From Chloroflexota bacterium (lineage in GTDB: Bacteria > Chloroflexota > Anaerolineae > Aggregatilineales > Phototrophicaceae): a stretch of 32,893 bases of DNA. A program made the translations under genes and the position numbers. The stretch's first letter is position 1, and each line of letters starts with the position of its first letter. The DNA is taken from assembly GCA_026707745.1 (NCBI GenBank), contig JAPOWG010000048.1, positions 1-32,893 on the forward strand. The letters are read 5' to 3'. This document shows positions 1 through 8,481 of the stretch, in pieces. Below the pieces are notes generated by a model, which saw only the letters and a program-made list of their open reading frames with translations, was not told the origin of the DNA and searched no databases.

Positions 1-730
1 TGTATTTGGTCGGATGCCGCAAATAGACCAGCGGACCGATGAAGTCGTGCCAGGTATGGATGATCTCGAAGATGGCGACGGTCAGGATGGCTGGCTTGGA
101 AAGCGGCACCGCCACGCGCCAGAAGATGCCCCACTCGCTAGCGCCATCGATGCGCGCCGCGTCATCCAGCTCTTTCGGCAGCGTCATCATGAATTGCCGC
201 ATCAGAAAGATGTAGAAGGCGTTGCCGAAGAAGTTCGGCACGATCAGCGGCAGGAAGGAGTTCAGCCAGCCGATCCTGGCGAACAAAATGTAGAGCGGGA
301 TCATGCGTACTTGGAAGGGCAGCATCATGGTGGCGATGACGATGATGAAGACCACGTTGCGTCCCCGCCAGCGTACGCGTGCGAAGCCGTAAGCAATGAA
401 GGTGTTGGAAAGTACCGCGCCGATGGTGGCGAAAATCGTGTAATAGGTGGAATTCCATAAGTATTGCCAGAAGGGAATCGCGTTGGTGGCGTCGACGTAG
501 TTCTCTAGGCGGAGCGACTTGGGAATCAAGCGAACTGGAATCTCAAAGATGTCGATATTCGGCTTGACTGAGGAGCTGATCATCCAGACGAAAGGCAGCA
601 TGAAGGCGATGCCGAATACGATCAAAACGACATGCTTGATAACAGATCTCGCCCGTTGCAGAAGCAGGTAATTGCGCTCTTCGGCCGTCATGGCGCGGCG
701 TCCGGGCGCGGCCGGCTGCAAAACTGCCAT
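1..730 (-). CDS. Carbohydrate ABC transporter permease, MalG/UgpE-like (3' end cut by window)
   Basis: This is the second inner-membrane subunit of a CUT1-type sugar importer; it would pair with the permease just upstream to form the channel. It starts at the ATG complementary to 728-730, preceded by GGAAGGG. The frame stays open to the window edge (243 codons), so the C-terminus is missing. A hydrophobic first segment lies around residues 35-50 (VVLIVFGIAFMLPFVW). The cytoplasmic EAA loop reads DDAARIDGASEWGIFWRVAVPLSKP, here in two parts DDAARIDGAS and WRVAVPLSKP, the usual docking site for the ATPase. It is spaced 14 nt from the upstream permease, so the two are co-transcribed. No ATPase gene is seen in the window; such systems often share an MsmK-type ATPase encoded elsewhere. 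The fold assignment is secure; the substrate is unknown. Confidence 0.93.
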   Translation of the reverse strand, partial: MAVLQPAAPGRRAMTAEERNYLLLQRARSVIKHVVLIVFGIAFMLPFVWMISSSVKPNIDIFEIPVRLIPKSLRLENYVDATNAIPFWQYLWNSTYYTIFATIGAVLSNTFIAYGFARVRWRGRNVVFIIVIATMMLPFQVRMIPLYILFARIGWLNSFLPLIVPNFFGNAFYIFLMRQFMMTLPKELDDAARIDGASEWGIFWRVAVPLSKPAILTVAIFEIIHTWHDFIGPLVYLRHPTKY

Positions 731-744
731 GCTACGGTCCCTTC

Positions 745-1665
745 CTAGCGCTCATAGATGACTTTCCCACTCAAGAACTTGAAAATTATCAAAGTCAAAC
801 CCAGGATGAGGAGGAACATGATCCAGGCCAGCGCCGAGGCGTAGCCCATGGCGTAATCGCGGAAGGCGCGGTTATACAGATTCAAGGCGTAGAGCAGGGT
901 CGAATTTGCCGGACCACCTTGCGTCATGATGTAGACCTCGGAGAATGATTGCAGAGAAAAGATGATTAGCGTGACGACGTTGAAAAAGATTTGCGGCGAT
1001 AGCAAAGGCAGCGTGATGCGCCAGAACTTCTGAATGCCGGAAGCGCCGTCAATATCGGCGGCTTCGTAAAGCTGCCGCGGAATGTCATTAAAGCCAGAGA
1101 GGTAAACGATGACGCTGCGCCCGCTGCCCCAGACGCCGATGAAAATAAGCGAGTACATCGCCGTGTCCGGCGACGCCAGCCAATTGGGTCCCTTGACGCC
1201 AATTAAATCCAGTAAGCCGTTCATCAAACCATAGCGTGGATTCAAGATCCAGATCCACGTCAAGCTTGCGGCCACCACCGGCACCAGCACCGGGAAGAAG
1301 AATATCGTGCGATAGATCGACAGGAATCTTACGTTCTGGCTCAACAAATAGGCAATAAAGATGTCAAATACGGTGGCAAAGACAAGCAGCAGGGCGGCGT
1401 ATCTGATCGAGTTGTTGATTGATGTCCAGAACAGCGGGTCAGCCGTGAAGAGTTCGACATAATTGTCCAAGCCCACCCAGCGCGGCGTGAGATTGATGAT
1501 GTTGAAGTTGGTGAAGCTGTAATATAGAGAGGCGAAAAAAGGATATACGGTGAAGGCGATGAAGCCGATGATCCAGGGCGCCACAAAGAACAAGCCCCAA
1601 GCCGGGAGGTTGTCCGTGCGCCAACTGTTGGGTTGGCTTTGTGGGTCTCGCTTCAACCTAAGCAT
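745..1665 (-). CDS. Carbohydrate ABC transporter permease, MalF/UgpA-like
   Basis: This 306-residue integral membrane protein forms the first half of the sugar-import channel. About six membrane segments can be read, the first near residues 24-46 (GLFFVAPWIIGFIAFTVYPF). The EAA motif lies at residues 201-220 (EAADIDGASG then IQKFWRITLP), which contacts the ATPase. Length fits the UgpA/LacF group. The ATG at 1663-1665 has AGGG about nine bases upstream. It sits between the binding-protein gene, 168 bp upstream, and the second permease, 14 bp downstream, in the usual binding protein-permease-permease order. The 168-bp gap holds hairpin repeats that may reduce read-through from the abundant binding-protein message. 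Substrate cannot be read from the sequence. Confidence 0.94.
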   Translation of the reverse strand: MLRLKRDPQSQPNSWRTDNLPAWGLFFVAPWIIGFIAFTVYPFFASLYYSFTNFNIINLTPRWVGLDNYVELFTADPLFWTSINNSIRYAALLLVFATVFDIFIAYLLSQNVRFLSIYRTIFFFPVLVPVVAASLTWIWILNPRYGLMNGLLDLIGVKGPNWLASPDTAMYSLIFIGVWGSGRSVIVYLSGFNDIPRQLYEAADIDGASGIQKFWRITLPLLSPQIFFNVVTLIIFSLQSFSEVYIMTQGGPANSTLLYALNLYNRAFRDYAMGYASALAWIMFLLILGLTLIIFKFLSGKVIYER

Positions 1666-1695
1666 GAATCACCCTGGAATATCCTACGTCTGTAG

Positions 1696-1716
1696 GGGCG
1701 AGCCACTGGCGCGCCC
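1696..1716. repeat. 21-nt hairpin repeat, copy A
   Basis: Arms GGGCGAGCC and GGCGCGCCC surround the 3-nt loop ACT, with one mismatch in nine pairs. It is preceded by GTAG. It lies between the binding-protein and first permease genes. An 8-bp inverted pair, AGGGGCGA at 1694-1701 and TCGCCCCT at 1802-1809, brackets this hairpin and a second, degenerate hairpin (GGGCGACTC at about 1734-1742). Together these suggest a roughly 115-bp compound element. Same family as the copies at 10441, 15634, 15678 and 22147. Confidence 0.6.
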
Positions 1717-1833
1717 GTTGGTCACAGGGAAACTTTGCAATCGGGCGACTCACAGGGTGCCGTGGGGCACGTAGACATCACCCTTCGACACAGACCGTCA
1801 ATCGCCCCTCCAATTCGTTCGAGCGGAAAGCCG

Positions 1834-3216
1834 CTAGCCTCTCATCCGTTCCACCTCGCGCCGTGAACGCGCGACCGCATCGGCAATCACTTCCGCCGGG
1901 TCAGCGTCATTGAACATGACATGGTCAACCGCCTCATTCAAGGCGCCGCCCAGGAAGCCGTTGCCGGGGAAACTCGGTCTCTCCAGCGTATTGGGCAGAA
2001 TCTCGTCGCGCGCTAGGACAGTCCAAGCGCCTTCTTCTTCGACTTCCGGCAAATTCGCCAGCGACGGGCGCGACGGCATGACGCTATCCGGCAGCGCCTT
2101 GTTGATCGTCACGTAGGGCGACGAACTCATATAGTTTGCGAAAGCGAAGCCGCCGTCGGGATTGGCGCAATTGGCCGGCACGAAGTACATATTTCCGATG
2201 GATGTGCCCGGCCTGGCATCGTCGGCGCTCTCAAGCGTCGGGATTGGAGCGACGCCGAAGTCGACATCCGGTCCATATTCGCCCATGTCGTTGAACAACC
2301 AGCTGCCGATAACCCAGAAGCTGATCAAACCGGTGTAGTAGATGCCTTGCGGCGAGTTGCGCCCAAAGCCGTTTCCGCTATATGTGGAGTGGTAACCTGC
2401 CAGGTTTTCGACGCCGAATTTGTCGCCATAACCCTTGTACCAATTCAGCAATTCGACCCAGGCTTCTTGGTCAAGGGCGATATTGCCCTCGGACTCGTCC
2501 CAATATTGACTGCCGAAAGCGGCCCCCCAGTCCCAGACTTGCTTGCTCGGGAGCGTCGGCGCAAAGCCAAGACGCAGGATTTCGCCATCGTCGGCGATAT
2601 CATTGAGCACCGCGCCCTGCTCATCCAGCTCGGCGACCGTCTTCGGCGGGTTGTCCGGATCCAAGCCACCCTCTCTCATGCGGTCCTTGTTGTAATACAT
2701 GAACAGCACGATGGTCGAGATGCTCATCGCGTGCACATCGCCCTGGTATTTCATCTGGTTGAGCGTCGCGGGCCAGAAGTCCATCAGGTCGACGTCCGCC
2801 GCATCGACGTAGGGCTGCAAGTTGGTCAGGGCGCCGATAGCGGCGTCGCCAACGATCCAGGCCCAACCACGATAAGCGTCCGGTGGTGAGCCGGCCGATG
2901 TTGCGGCGATCACGCGATCATGGATCTCGCCCCAGGGCACGATGATATGCTCGGGCGCAAATTCGGGATTCTCCGCTGCAAAATTGTCGATCGCGCCCTG
3001 CATGGCGTCCGCCATACGACCCTGGCCGAAACCGGTCCAGATTTCGACCTTGGTTTGCGCGCCGGCCGGCATGCCACTCAGCAAGGCTGCAGCCGAACCA
3101 CCCAGCCCGGCGATCTTGGCCATGCTCATCCCGGCAGCGCTGCCGCCCAGCATCTTCAGCATATCGCGCCTGCTCAGTTGCTGCTCGCTTCCCGCTTTTC
3201 TTTCCTTTTCATTCAT
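1834..3216 (-). CDS. Extracellular sugar-binding protein of ABC importer (Tat-exported)
   Basis: This 460-residue protein is the substrate receptor of the sugar importer encoded downstream. The N-terminus carries a twin-arginine signal: SRRDMLKM at residues 15-22 (arginines 16-17), a hydrophobic, alanine/glycine-rich stretch and a likely cleavage after AGA (51-53). The mature part opens with KVEIWTGFGQGR, typical of family 1 solute-binding proteins. No lipobox cysteine is visible, so anchoring is unclear; Tat export suggests it folds before secretion. The ATG at 3216 is preceded by GAGGAG at a good distance. Upstream are a near-consensus promoter and a LacI-type operator, so sugar induction is likely. 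It is the first gene of a three-gene transport unit. The ligand is unknown. Confidence 0.93.
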   Translation of the reverse strand: MNEKERKAGSEQQLSRRDMLKMLGGSAAGMSMAKIAGLGGSAAALLSGMPAGAQTKVEIWTGFGQGRMADAMQGAIDNFAAENPEFAPEHIIVPWGEIHDRVIAATSAGSPPDAYRGWAWIVGDAAIGALTNLQPYVDAADVDLMDFWPATLNQMKYQGDVHAMSISTIVLFMYYNKDRMREGGLDPDNPPKTVAELDEQGAVLNDIADDGEILRLGFAPTLPSKQVWDWGAAFGSQYWDESEGNIALDQEAWVELLNWYKGYGDKFGVENLAGYHSTYSGNGFGRNSPQGIYYTGLISFWVIGSWLFNDMGEYGPDVDFGVAPIPTLESADDARPGTSIGNMYFVPANCANPDGGFAFANYMSSSPYVTINKALPDSVMPSRPSLANLPEVEEEGAWTVLARDEILPNTLERPSFPGNGFLGGALNEAVDHVMFNDADPAEVIADAVARSRREVERMRG

Positions 3217-3342
3217 GTTTAGCTCCTCAAAATAGAGACACCTTTAGCTTGACTGCAAATTGGGAGATTCGCCTGCGCACCTCCTTAAACTACTCTTACC
3301 CGATGGTGAAATCGCAAACGCTGATTTCAAAAACGATGACAG

Positions 3343-3356
3343 GTTAACCGATTAAC
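3343..3356. promoter_or_regulatory. LacI-family type operator
   Basis: The near-palindrome has arms GTTAAC and ATTAAC around a central CG, preceded by AG. A central CG between A/T-rich arms is the hallmark of LacI/GalR-family operators. It lies about +4 to +17 from the start predicted by the promoter at 3367-3395, an ideal place for repression. No lacI-type gene is in the window. Confidence 0.7.
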
Positions 3357-3366
3357 TAACGGGCAT

Positions 3367-3395
3367 AGTATAAACTGAGAGAAGATTCTTGTCAA
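3367..3395 (-). promoter_or_regulatory. Promoter of the sugar transporter operon
   Basis: On the minus strand a perfect -35 TTGACA (3395-3390) is followed after 17 bases by -10 TATACT (3372-3367). This is one of the best housekeeping sigma-factor promoters in the window. Transcription should start near 3360, giving a leader of about 140 nt before the binding-protein gene. Confidence 0.8.
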
Positions 3396-3601
3396 GTAAC
3401 AGAACCCAATCCAGCAAATGATCTCGTTCCCTTGAGATTCTGAGGATAGTGGGGGATTTTGGCACATTTTATCGCCAGGTGTCAAATACCGGGTTTGCGA
3501 ACTGATTCGACGTGAGCGCGACGCTGACTTTCGAGAGGCTGGCGATTGATTTGAAACGTCGTTATTCTCCTTGAAACTGACTGTGAGAAGGGAAGGGCAA
3601 T

Positions 3602-5275
3602 ATGCCAAAAATGACCGGCGCCAGGCTGCTCGCGCATACCGTTCACGGATATGGCATTGATACCGTGTTCTTTGTGCCCTATATCGCGCCGCGGGCGCTG
3701 ATGGAGATGGAATCGCTAGGCATCAAACGCGTGCAAGCGCGCGGTGAGAAAGCGGCGGCTTATATGGCCGATGCTTATGCTCGCGTCCGGCGCGCTCCCA
3801 GCTTATGCATGGCGCAATCCGTGGGCGCGGTCAACCTGGCGGCCGGCTTGCAAGACGCTTTCTTGTCCTGTTCGCCGGTTGTCGCCATCACCGGTCGCGA
3901 GTGGCAGGAGCATCAGTTGCGTCATGCCTACCAGGAAGTCGATCATATGGCGCCTTTTTCGGCTGTCACAAAGTACAACGCCTACGTCTCCAATCCGACG
4001 GAATTGGGGCATCATCTCCGGCAAGCCTTTCGCGCGGCGACGACGGGCACGCCGCAACCGACGCACCTGGACCTGCAAGGGATTGATGGCGGCGCGGTCG
4101 TCAACGTCGCGGCGGACCTAGAAGTCATCGTTGAGGAGCAATTCGCCAGCCTGCCGCCGTTTCGCCCGACGGCGGATCAAGAGTCGATCGACGAGGCGCT
4201 GGGGCCGCTATCCCGGGCGCAGCGACCGGTGATTGTGGCCGGCGGCGGAGTCACGACATCGGACGCGCGCGCCGAACTGATCGCGCTGGCGGAAAAGCTC
4301 TCGATTCCCGTTGCGACAGCGCTCAACGCCAAAGCGATGTTCCCGGCCGATCATCCCTTGGCGGTCGGCGTGCCCGGTTCTTATTCGCGCGCATGTTCCA
4401 ACCAGATCCTGTGCGAGGCGGATCTGGTCTTCTATATTGGCAGCCATACCGGCGGGCAACTCACCAACAATTACACCATCCCGCCGCCCGGTGTCAGGGT
4501 TATTCAACTCGACATCAATCCCGCCGAGATCGGCCGCAACTACCCGGTTGAAGTGGGATTGCAGGGTGATGTCAGGGTTACTTTGCGTCAGATGCTAGCG
4601 ACCGCCGAAAGCGCGCCGCGGCGCCGGGCATGGATCGATCGCGTAGAATCGCTTGTGCGCGAATGGAAGGCGGAAGTCAGCGAACACTACAACGCCGATA
4701 AATCACCGATCCGCCCCGAACGGCTCTGTAAGGAACTCAGCGAGCACCTGCCCTCCGATGCGATCCTTGTTTCCGATACCGGGCACTCCGGCGTCTGGAC
4801 CGGCACCATGCTCGATCTGCGCCATCCCGACCAGTCTTATATTCGCTGCTCGGGTTCGCTGGGCTGGGGCATGCCGGCGTCGATCGGCGCCAAATGCGCC
4901 GCGCCCGAGCGTCCGGTGCTCTGCTTCACCGGCGACGCCGGCATCTGGTATCACCTGGCGGAACTGGAGACAGCCGCGCGTTGCGGCGTCAATACCGTGA
5001 TCGCCGTGAACAACAACCACTCGCTGAATCAGGAACGCGATGGCGTCGAAGCCATTTATGGCGGGACGACGGCTGGCTCGGATGAATTGTGGCTTTTCGA
5101 TGATGCGAACTTCGCGGGCATCGCCGAATCGATGGGCTGCCTGGGCATCACCGTTACCGAAGCCGGCGAGATCGCCGGGGCGCTGGAACGCGCCTTCGCG
5201 GCGGATCGCCCGGTTGTCATCGATGTCAAGACGGATGTCGAGGGCATCGCTCCGCGGGCTTGGGTGCCGGGCTGA
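3602..5275 (+). CDS. Thiamine-diphosphate-dependent enzyme, acetolactate synthase-like fold
   Basis: This 557-residue protein has the three-domain layout of acetolactate synthase, benzoylformate decarboxylase and their relatives. The N-terminal pyrimidine-binding domain carries the cofactor-activating glutamate at residue 49 (ARGEKAAAYMADAYAR). A middle domain follows (VIVAGGGVTTSDARAEL). The C-terminal domain has the metal/diphosphate motif with GD at 444-445, 24 residues, then NN at 470-471. The third motif residue is Ala where Gly is usual. Start ATG 3602 has AAGGGAAGGG upstream. It stands alone, divergent from a sugar transporter, with no small regulatory subunit (IlvN) beside it. A branched-chain biosynthesis role is therefore less likely than a carboligase or decarboxylase of sugar-acid or 2-oxoacid catabolism. 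The exact reaction is not determinable here. Confidence 0.88.
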   Translation: MPKMTGARLLAHTVHGYGIDTVFFVPYIAPRALMEMESLGIKRVQARGEKAAAYMADAYARVRRAPSLCMAQSVGAVNLAAGLQDAFLSCSPVVAITGREWQEHQLRHAYQEVDHMAPFSAVTKYNAYVSNPTELGHHLRQAFRAATTGTPQPTHLDLQGIDGGAVVNVAADLEVIVEEQFASLPPFRPTADQESIDEALGPLSRAQRPVIVAGGGVTTSDARAELIALAEKLSIPVATALNAKAMFPADHPLAVGVPGSYSRACSNQILCEADLVFYIGSHTGGQLTNNYTIPPPGVRVIQLDINPAEIGRNYPVEVGLQGDVRVTLRQMLATAESAPRRRAWIDRVESLVREWKAEVSEHYNADKSPIRPERLCKELSEHLPSDAILVSDTGHSGVWTGTMLDLRHPDQSYIRCSGSLGWGMPASIGAKCAAPERPVLCFTGDAGIWYHLAELETAARCGVNTVIAVNNNHSLNQERDGVEAIYGGTTAGSDELWLFDDANFAGIAESMGCLGITVTEAGEIAGALERAFAADRPVVIDVKTDVEGIAPRAWVPG

Positions 5276-5292
5276 GGTCCCTGAGAAAGATT

Positions 5293-5363
5293 GAGCGCGG
5301 CAGGACTCGAACCTGCAACCAATTGATTAAAAGTCAACTGCGCTGCCATTGCGCCACGCGCCC
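5293..5363 (-). tRNA. tRNA-Lys (anticodon TTT)
   Basis: Read on the minus strand, a 71-nt cloverleaf folds: acceptor arms GGGCGCG and CGCGCTC with one G-T pair, a short D-loop, anticodon stem GTTGA/TCAAT with loop CTTTTAA, and TTCGAGT in the T-loop. The loop gives anticodon TTT, lysine. The CCA end is not encoded. A matching promoter lies immediately upstream at 5376-5404. Confidence 0.95.
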
Positions 5364-5375
5364 AAACAGCAAATC

Positions 5376-5404
5376 AGTATAAAGACTCTCTCATCGGGAA
5401 TCAA
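5376..5404 (-). promoter_or_regulatory. Promoter of tRNA-Lys
   Basis: On the minus strand TTGATT (5404-5399) and TATACT (5381-5376) are separated by exactly 17 bases. The predicted start lies about six bases before the tRNA 5' end, leaving a very short leader. Confidence 0.75.
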
Positions 5405-5652
5405 GCCAAATCTTAGGCATGAGGCTGGCTTGGCCGTGCGGCCAGAAGTAACGATCTCGATCATTTGCGCGCACGCGCGGAAGCGATCTCTGTGCCCTCG
5501 GTGTCCTCGGGCCTAATCCACCTGCAAGGTGCCCGGTCACGGCGCAAGCCTTCGACAAAATCGCAGCCCTCAAATTGCCCGATTTTCTTTGTCAATGCTA
5601 TACTTGACAGTAATTTAGTCTTGGACGTGGATTACATTATCTTGGGGGGAAC

Positions 5653-8388
5653 ATGGCTGAACTGAGACCCCTGGAAGCTGCCGTTACCACGATGAGCGAT
5701 CTGCCTCTGCGGCGCTTCGGGAGACCCATCGGGCGCGACGACTTGTTGCGGGCGCTCCTCCTGCGATTGCGACAAAACCAACCCCTGGTCTTGCACGGCG
5801 CGTCCGGCATCGGCAAAACCACGATCGCCGCAACGATCGCCAACGTTTATGCGCAGCAGCCGGAGCAGTCCGTTCTATGGTTGCCGGTCGACGAACCGCC
5901 CTTGGTCGAATTGCTCGTGCGTATCAGCCGCGCCTATGGCGCCTTGGATGTCTGCAATGCCTCGAACCCCTTGGCCAAACGCGCGGCAGTCGCCGGGCTG
6001 CTGCGACAGCATCAGCCGCTGATCGTGCTTGATGGTCGGGTCGACGAATCGGTTTTGAATCAGTTCTACGACGATTGTGGTGGGGATTTACCGCTGGTCG
6101 TCACCAGTGAGAAAGCCCTGGCGGGCGGCGCCTGGCGCAACCAAGCCATCGGCAACTTGAGTGAAGACGATGCGCTGCTGCTCTTCAAACAGAAAGCGGG
6201 TATCGAAGACAGCGGAGCCGATAGCATGGCTGCTGCGATTGTGGCGCAACTCAATAATGAAGCCTTTCCCGTCGTGTTAGCTGCGCGCAGCATGATCATT
6301 TCTCGTCAGACGCCCGAAGACTATCATGCATCGCTGGCGGCGCTGCTGGAAGAACACGAGGGTCAAGCTGACAGCGCTGCCTTGGCTGCCAGCGTCGATG
6401 CGCTCAATCCGCGCCTGCGGGAATTGCTGGGGCAGTTGGGCGCCACGCCTCGCGGTGAAGCCTCGATCTCTTTCTTGCGCTTGCTTAGCGATATGCCCGT
6501 GTCGGCGATCGATCAATCAATGACGATCTTGTCGCGCCTTTTCCTCATCGAACGCTTTGAGCGCCTTGACGAGACCTGCTACCGTATGCACCCTCTGGTG
6601 CATGGATTTCTACAATCCAGGTCTGCCGAAGAAGATCGTCTTGATGACTTGCGCGAGGACGTAAAGACTGCCGTCAGCAATTATCTGGCTGCCCACAACG
6701 ATGGTCCCGATGCGCTGATCCGGCTGGTGAGCGAACTGGATAACCTGATTGCCACAGCAGCCTGGGCCGCGGACAACGACGACCGCGACCTGGCCGGCCG
6801 CATTGTTGGCGCTTTGTCCAGCGTGGACGGGCTGGTATATGAAGCGGGTTACGCCTATGAGTTGGCGCTGCTTGAATCACTCCGTGACGGAATCGAACTT
6901 GAATTTGACGAGGACCTGATCGCTGAGCCGGAAACCGATGAAGATCAGGCGGTCGAGAGAGTAGAGGACGCGCCGGGGGGCGAAGAGGACGAAACGGAAA
7001 GCCTCGCGGAAGTAGAGGATGTTGAAGTGGAAGACGGCGTCGATGAATCGACGCGGCCAGCTGCGGCCCCGGCGGCGGACGACTCGACTTTCATTTCAAT
7101 TGATGACGAAGAATTGCAGTCCGTGAATATCGATCAGTTGCGGACTGCGCTGCTTGTTGCGAGCCAGAACAACGAGACCGACAGACAGTTGCGGATTCTC
7201 AAGGCGATTGCCAAGGTGCAGATCAATCAAGGACGGGACAACGAAGCTGCCAGCACCTACGCGGAAGTGCTGGAGATTTACGAGACGAGCGCGGATAAGG
7301 ATGGCGTCCTCGAAACGCTGGATGCGCTGGCAGGTTTGCTCGTGAGTAGTGAAAGCGCGCCGTCGGTCTTGGAACAGGTGAAGCTGCGTACGGCGCTCAC
7401 GCTTGCGCGCCAACACGAGGACACAGCGCGCGTTTTGCAGATACTGGACGGGATCGGCAAGGTGCAGATCGAGCAAAAGCGCGAAAATGACGCGGTGGCG
7501 ACCTTCAACGAAGTGTTGGAGATTCACGAGGCCGAAGAGGACAAAGCGGGCATACTTGGGACACTGGACATGTTAGCAGGCTTGCTTGTGCGCACGGATG
7601 CCGCCGTCACGGCGCTCAATCATATCCAGCGCGGTTTGCACCTTGCGGAAGAGCTTGCCGATCGGGAGACGGAGATGTTCTTGCGCACCACGCTTGGCGA
7701 TGCCCACCGCGCTTTGGGCGAAGCGGTGACGGCAATCGAAAACTATGAAATGGCGCTGACTATCTCCCGGGACCGCGACGACCAGCAAAACGAGGCTCAT
7801 GTTTTGTACAAGCTGGGTATGGCGCAGCTAGACGCCGGCGATACAAGGCAGGCGATCGAGATGTTGGAGGGAGCCAACGAACTCTTCAAAGAGCAGTCCA
7901 AGCGAGACATGGAAGGGCTGGTATTGCGCGGCTTGGGAGAGATCAACGTCGAATTGGAACGCTGGAGCGAGGCCGTCAACTTCCATACGTCGGCATTGTA
8001 CATCGCCCGCGAGATCCAGGACAAGGAAGGGGAAGCGGGGCAACTACGCATGCTGGGCAAAGTCTTGATTCAAGCGGAGCGGCTCCCGGAGGCATTGACG
8101 CACTATCGACAGGCGCTGCATGTAGCATATGAATGCGAAGATGCGGCGAACATCGTGGGCGTGATCGGGGAATTGGTAAACCTGATGATGAGGAACCAAT
8201 TCTTGGCCTCGATTTCCGAGTTGCTGGTGAATGACGGGCTCGCCTACGACCCCGACGACCGCGAACTGCTGCGGCTCAAGAGCGAAGTCACCTCGGCGAA
8301 AGAAATCGCCGCGGAAAGGGGCGTCGCTTTAGCGGTAGTTGCCGGGACAGCGCGGGAGTATGCGGCAAACGCCTATAACTACTCGTGA
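5653..8388 (+). CDS. STAND-type NTPase with TPR-like repeats
   Basis: This 911-residue cytosolic protein belongs to the signal-transduction ATPases with numerous domains (NB-ARC/AP-ATPase-like). The NTPase part has a Walker A at 49-57 (GASGIGKTT), a Walker B at 123-128 (LIVLDG), a sensor-like VVTSEK at 149-154, then the helical region with LSEDDALLLF. A winged-helix-like region reaches about residue 330. An acidic linker (about 414-476, rich in Glu/Asp) follows. Next come two 82-residue repeats (496-577 and 578-659) and four to five TPR-like helix pairs up to about residue 860. Known STAND proteins oligomerise on ligand binding to the repeats. No effector domain (TIR, nuclease, protease) is visible at either end, so it may signal through a partner. 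GGGGGG lies just before the ATG. Function is unknown; regulator or defence sensor are both possible. Confidence 0.85.
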   Translation: MAELRPLEAAVTTMSDLPLRRFGRPIGRDDLLRALLLRLRQNQPLVLHGASGIGKTTIAATIANVYAQQPEQSVLWLPVDEPPLVELLVRISRAYGALDVCNASNPLAKRAAVAGLLRQHQPLIVLDGRVDESVLNQFYDDCGGDLPLVVTSEKALAGGAWRNQAIGNLSEDDALLLFKQKAGIEDSGADSMAAAIVAQLNNEAFPVVLAARSMIISRQTPEDYHASLAALLEEHEGQADSAALAASVDALNPRLRELLGQLGATPRGEASISFLRLLSDMPVSAIDQSMTILSRLFLIERFERLDETCYRMHPLVHGFLQSRSAEEDRLDDLREDVKTAVSNYLAAHNDGPDALIRLVSELDNLIATAAWAADNDDRDLAGRIVGALSSVDGLVYEAGYAYELALLESLRDGIELEFDEDLIAEPETDEDQAVERVEDAPGGEEDETESLAEVEDVEVEDGVDESTRPAAAPAADDSTFISIDDEELQSVNIDQLRTALLVASQNNETDRQLRILKAIAKVQINQGRDNEAASTYAEVLEIYETSADKDGVLETLDALAGLLVSSESAPSVLEQVKLRTALTLARQHEDTARVLQILDGIGKVQIEQKRENDAVATFNEVLEIHEAEEDKAGILGTLDMLAGLLVRTDAAVTALNHIQRGLHLAEELADRETEMFLRTTLGDAHRALGEAVTAIENYEMALTISRDRDDQQNEAHVLYKLGMAQLDAGDTRQAIEMLEGANELFKEQSKRDMEGLVLRGLGEINVELERWSEAVNFHTSALYIAREIQDKEGEAGQLRMLGKVLIQAERLPEALTHYRQALHVAYECEDAANIVGVIGELVNLMMRNQFLASISELLVNDGLAYDPDDRELLRLKSEVTSAKEIAAERGVALAVVAGTAREYAANAYNYS
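7138..7629 (+). repeat. Tandem duplication of a 246-bp unit inside the STAND gene
   Basis: Codons 496-577 and 578-659 encode two units of equal length, 82 residues, that align without gaps. Shared stretches are LRTAL at the start, KVQI in the middle, EVLEI, and LDALAGLLV/LDMLAGLLV near the end. Each unit looks like two TPR-type helix pairs. The identical length and gap-free match indicate an internal duplication that has since diverged. Confidence 0.8.
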
Positions 8389-8423
8389 TTTCGCTATAGG
8401 CTTGCGGCTCGCGACGAAAAATC

Positions 8424-8455
8424 GAAGAGGGCGCCGTAACTGCGGCGCCCTCTTC
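8424..8455 (-). terminator. Strong, possibly bidirectional terminator
   Basis: A perfect 13-bp stem pairs 8424-8436 (GAAGAGGGCGCCG) with 8443-8455, loop TAACTG. Read leftwards the stem is followed by CGATTTTTC, a T-tract, making it a good terminator for the gene at 8482-8874. Rightwards it ends the STAND gene with a weaker tail (TCTAT). It sits between the two convergent genes, as expected. Confidence 0.85.
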
Positions 8456-8481
8456 TCTATCGTTCGCGATTATGGCGGGGA

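Larger units (their letters stand above)
3217..3601. other. Divergent regulatory region (385 bp)
   Basis: This gap separates the leftward transporter from the rightward thiamine-diphosphate enzyme. It contains the transporter promoter and operator (3343-3395) and a leader of about 140 nt before the binding-protein start. On the right side only a purine-rich ribosome site (AAGGGAAGGG just before 3602) is evident. I found no convincing promoter for the enzyme gene and no conserved RNA fold. Confidence 0.5.

Noticed and set aside
5465..5665. Small open frame between tRNA-Lys and the STAND gene
   Set aside because: No ribosome site, no recognisable sequence, and it runs into the STAND start.
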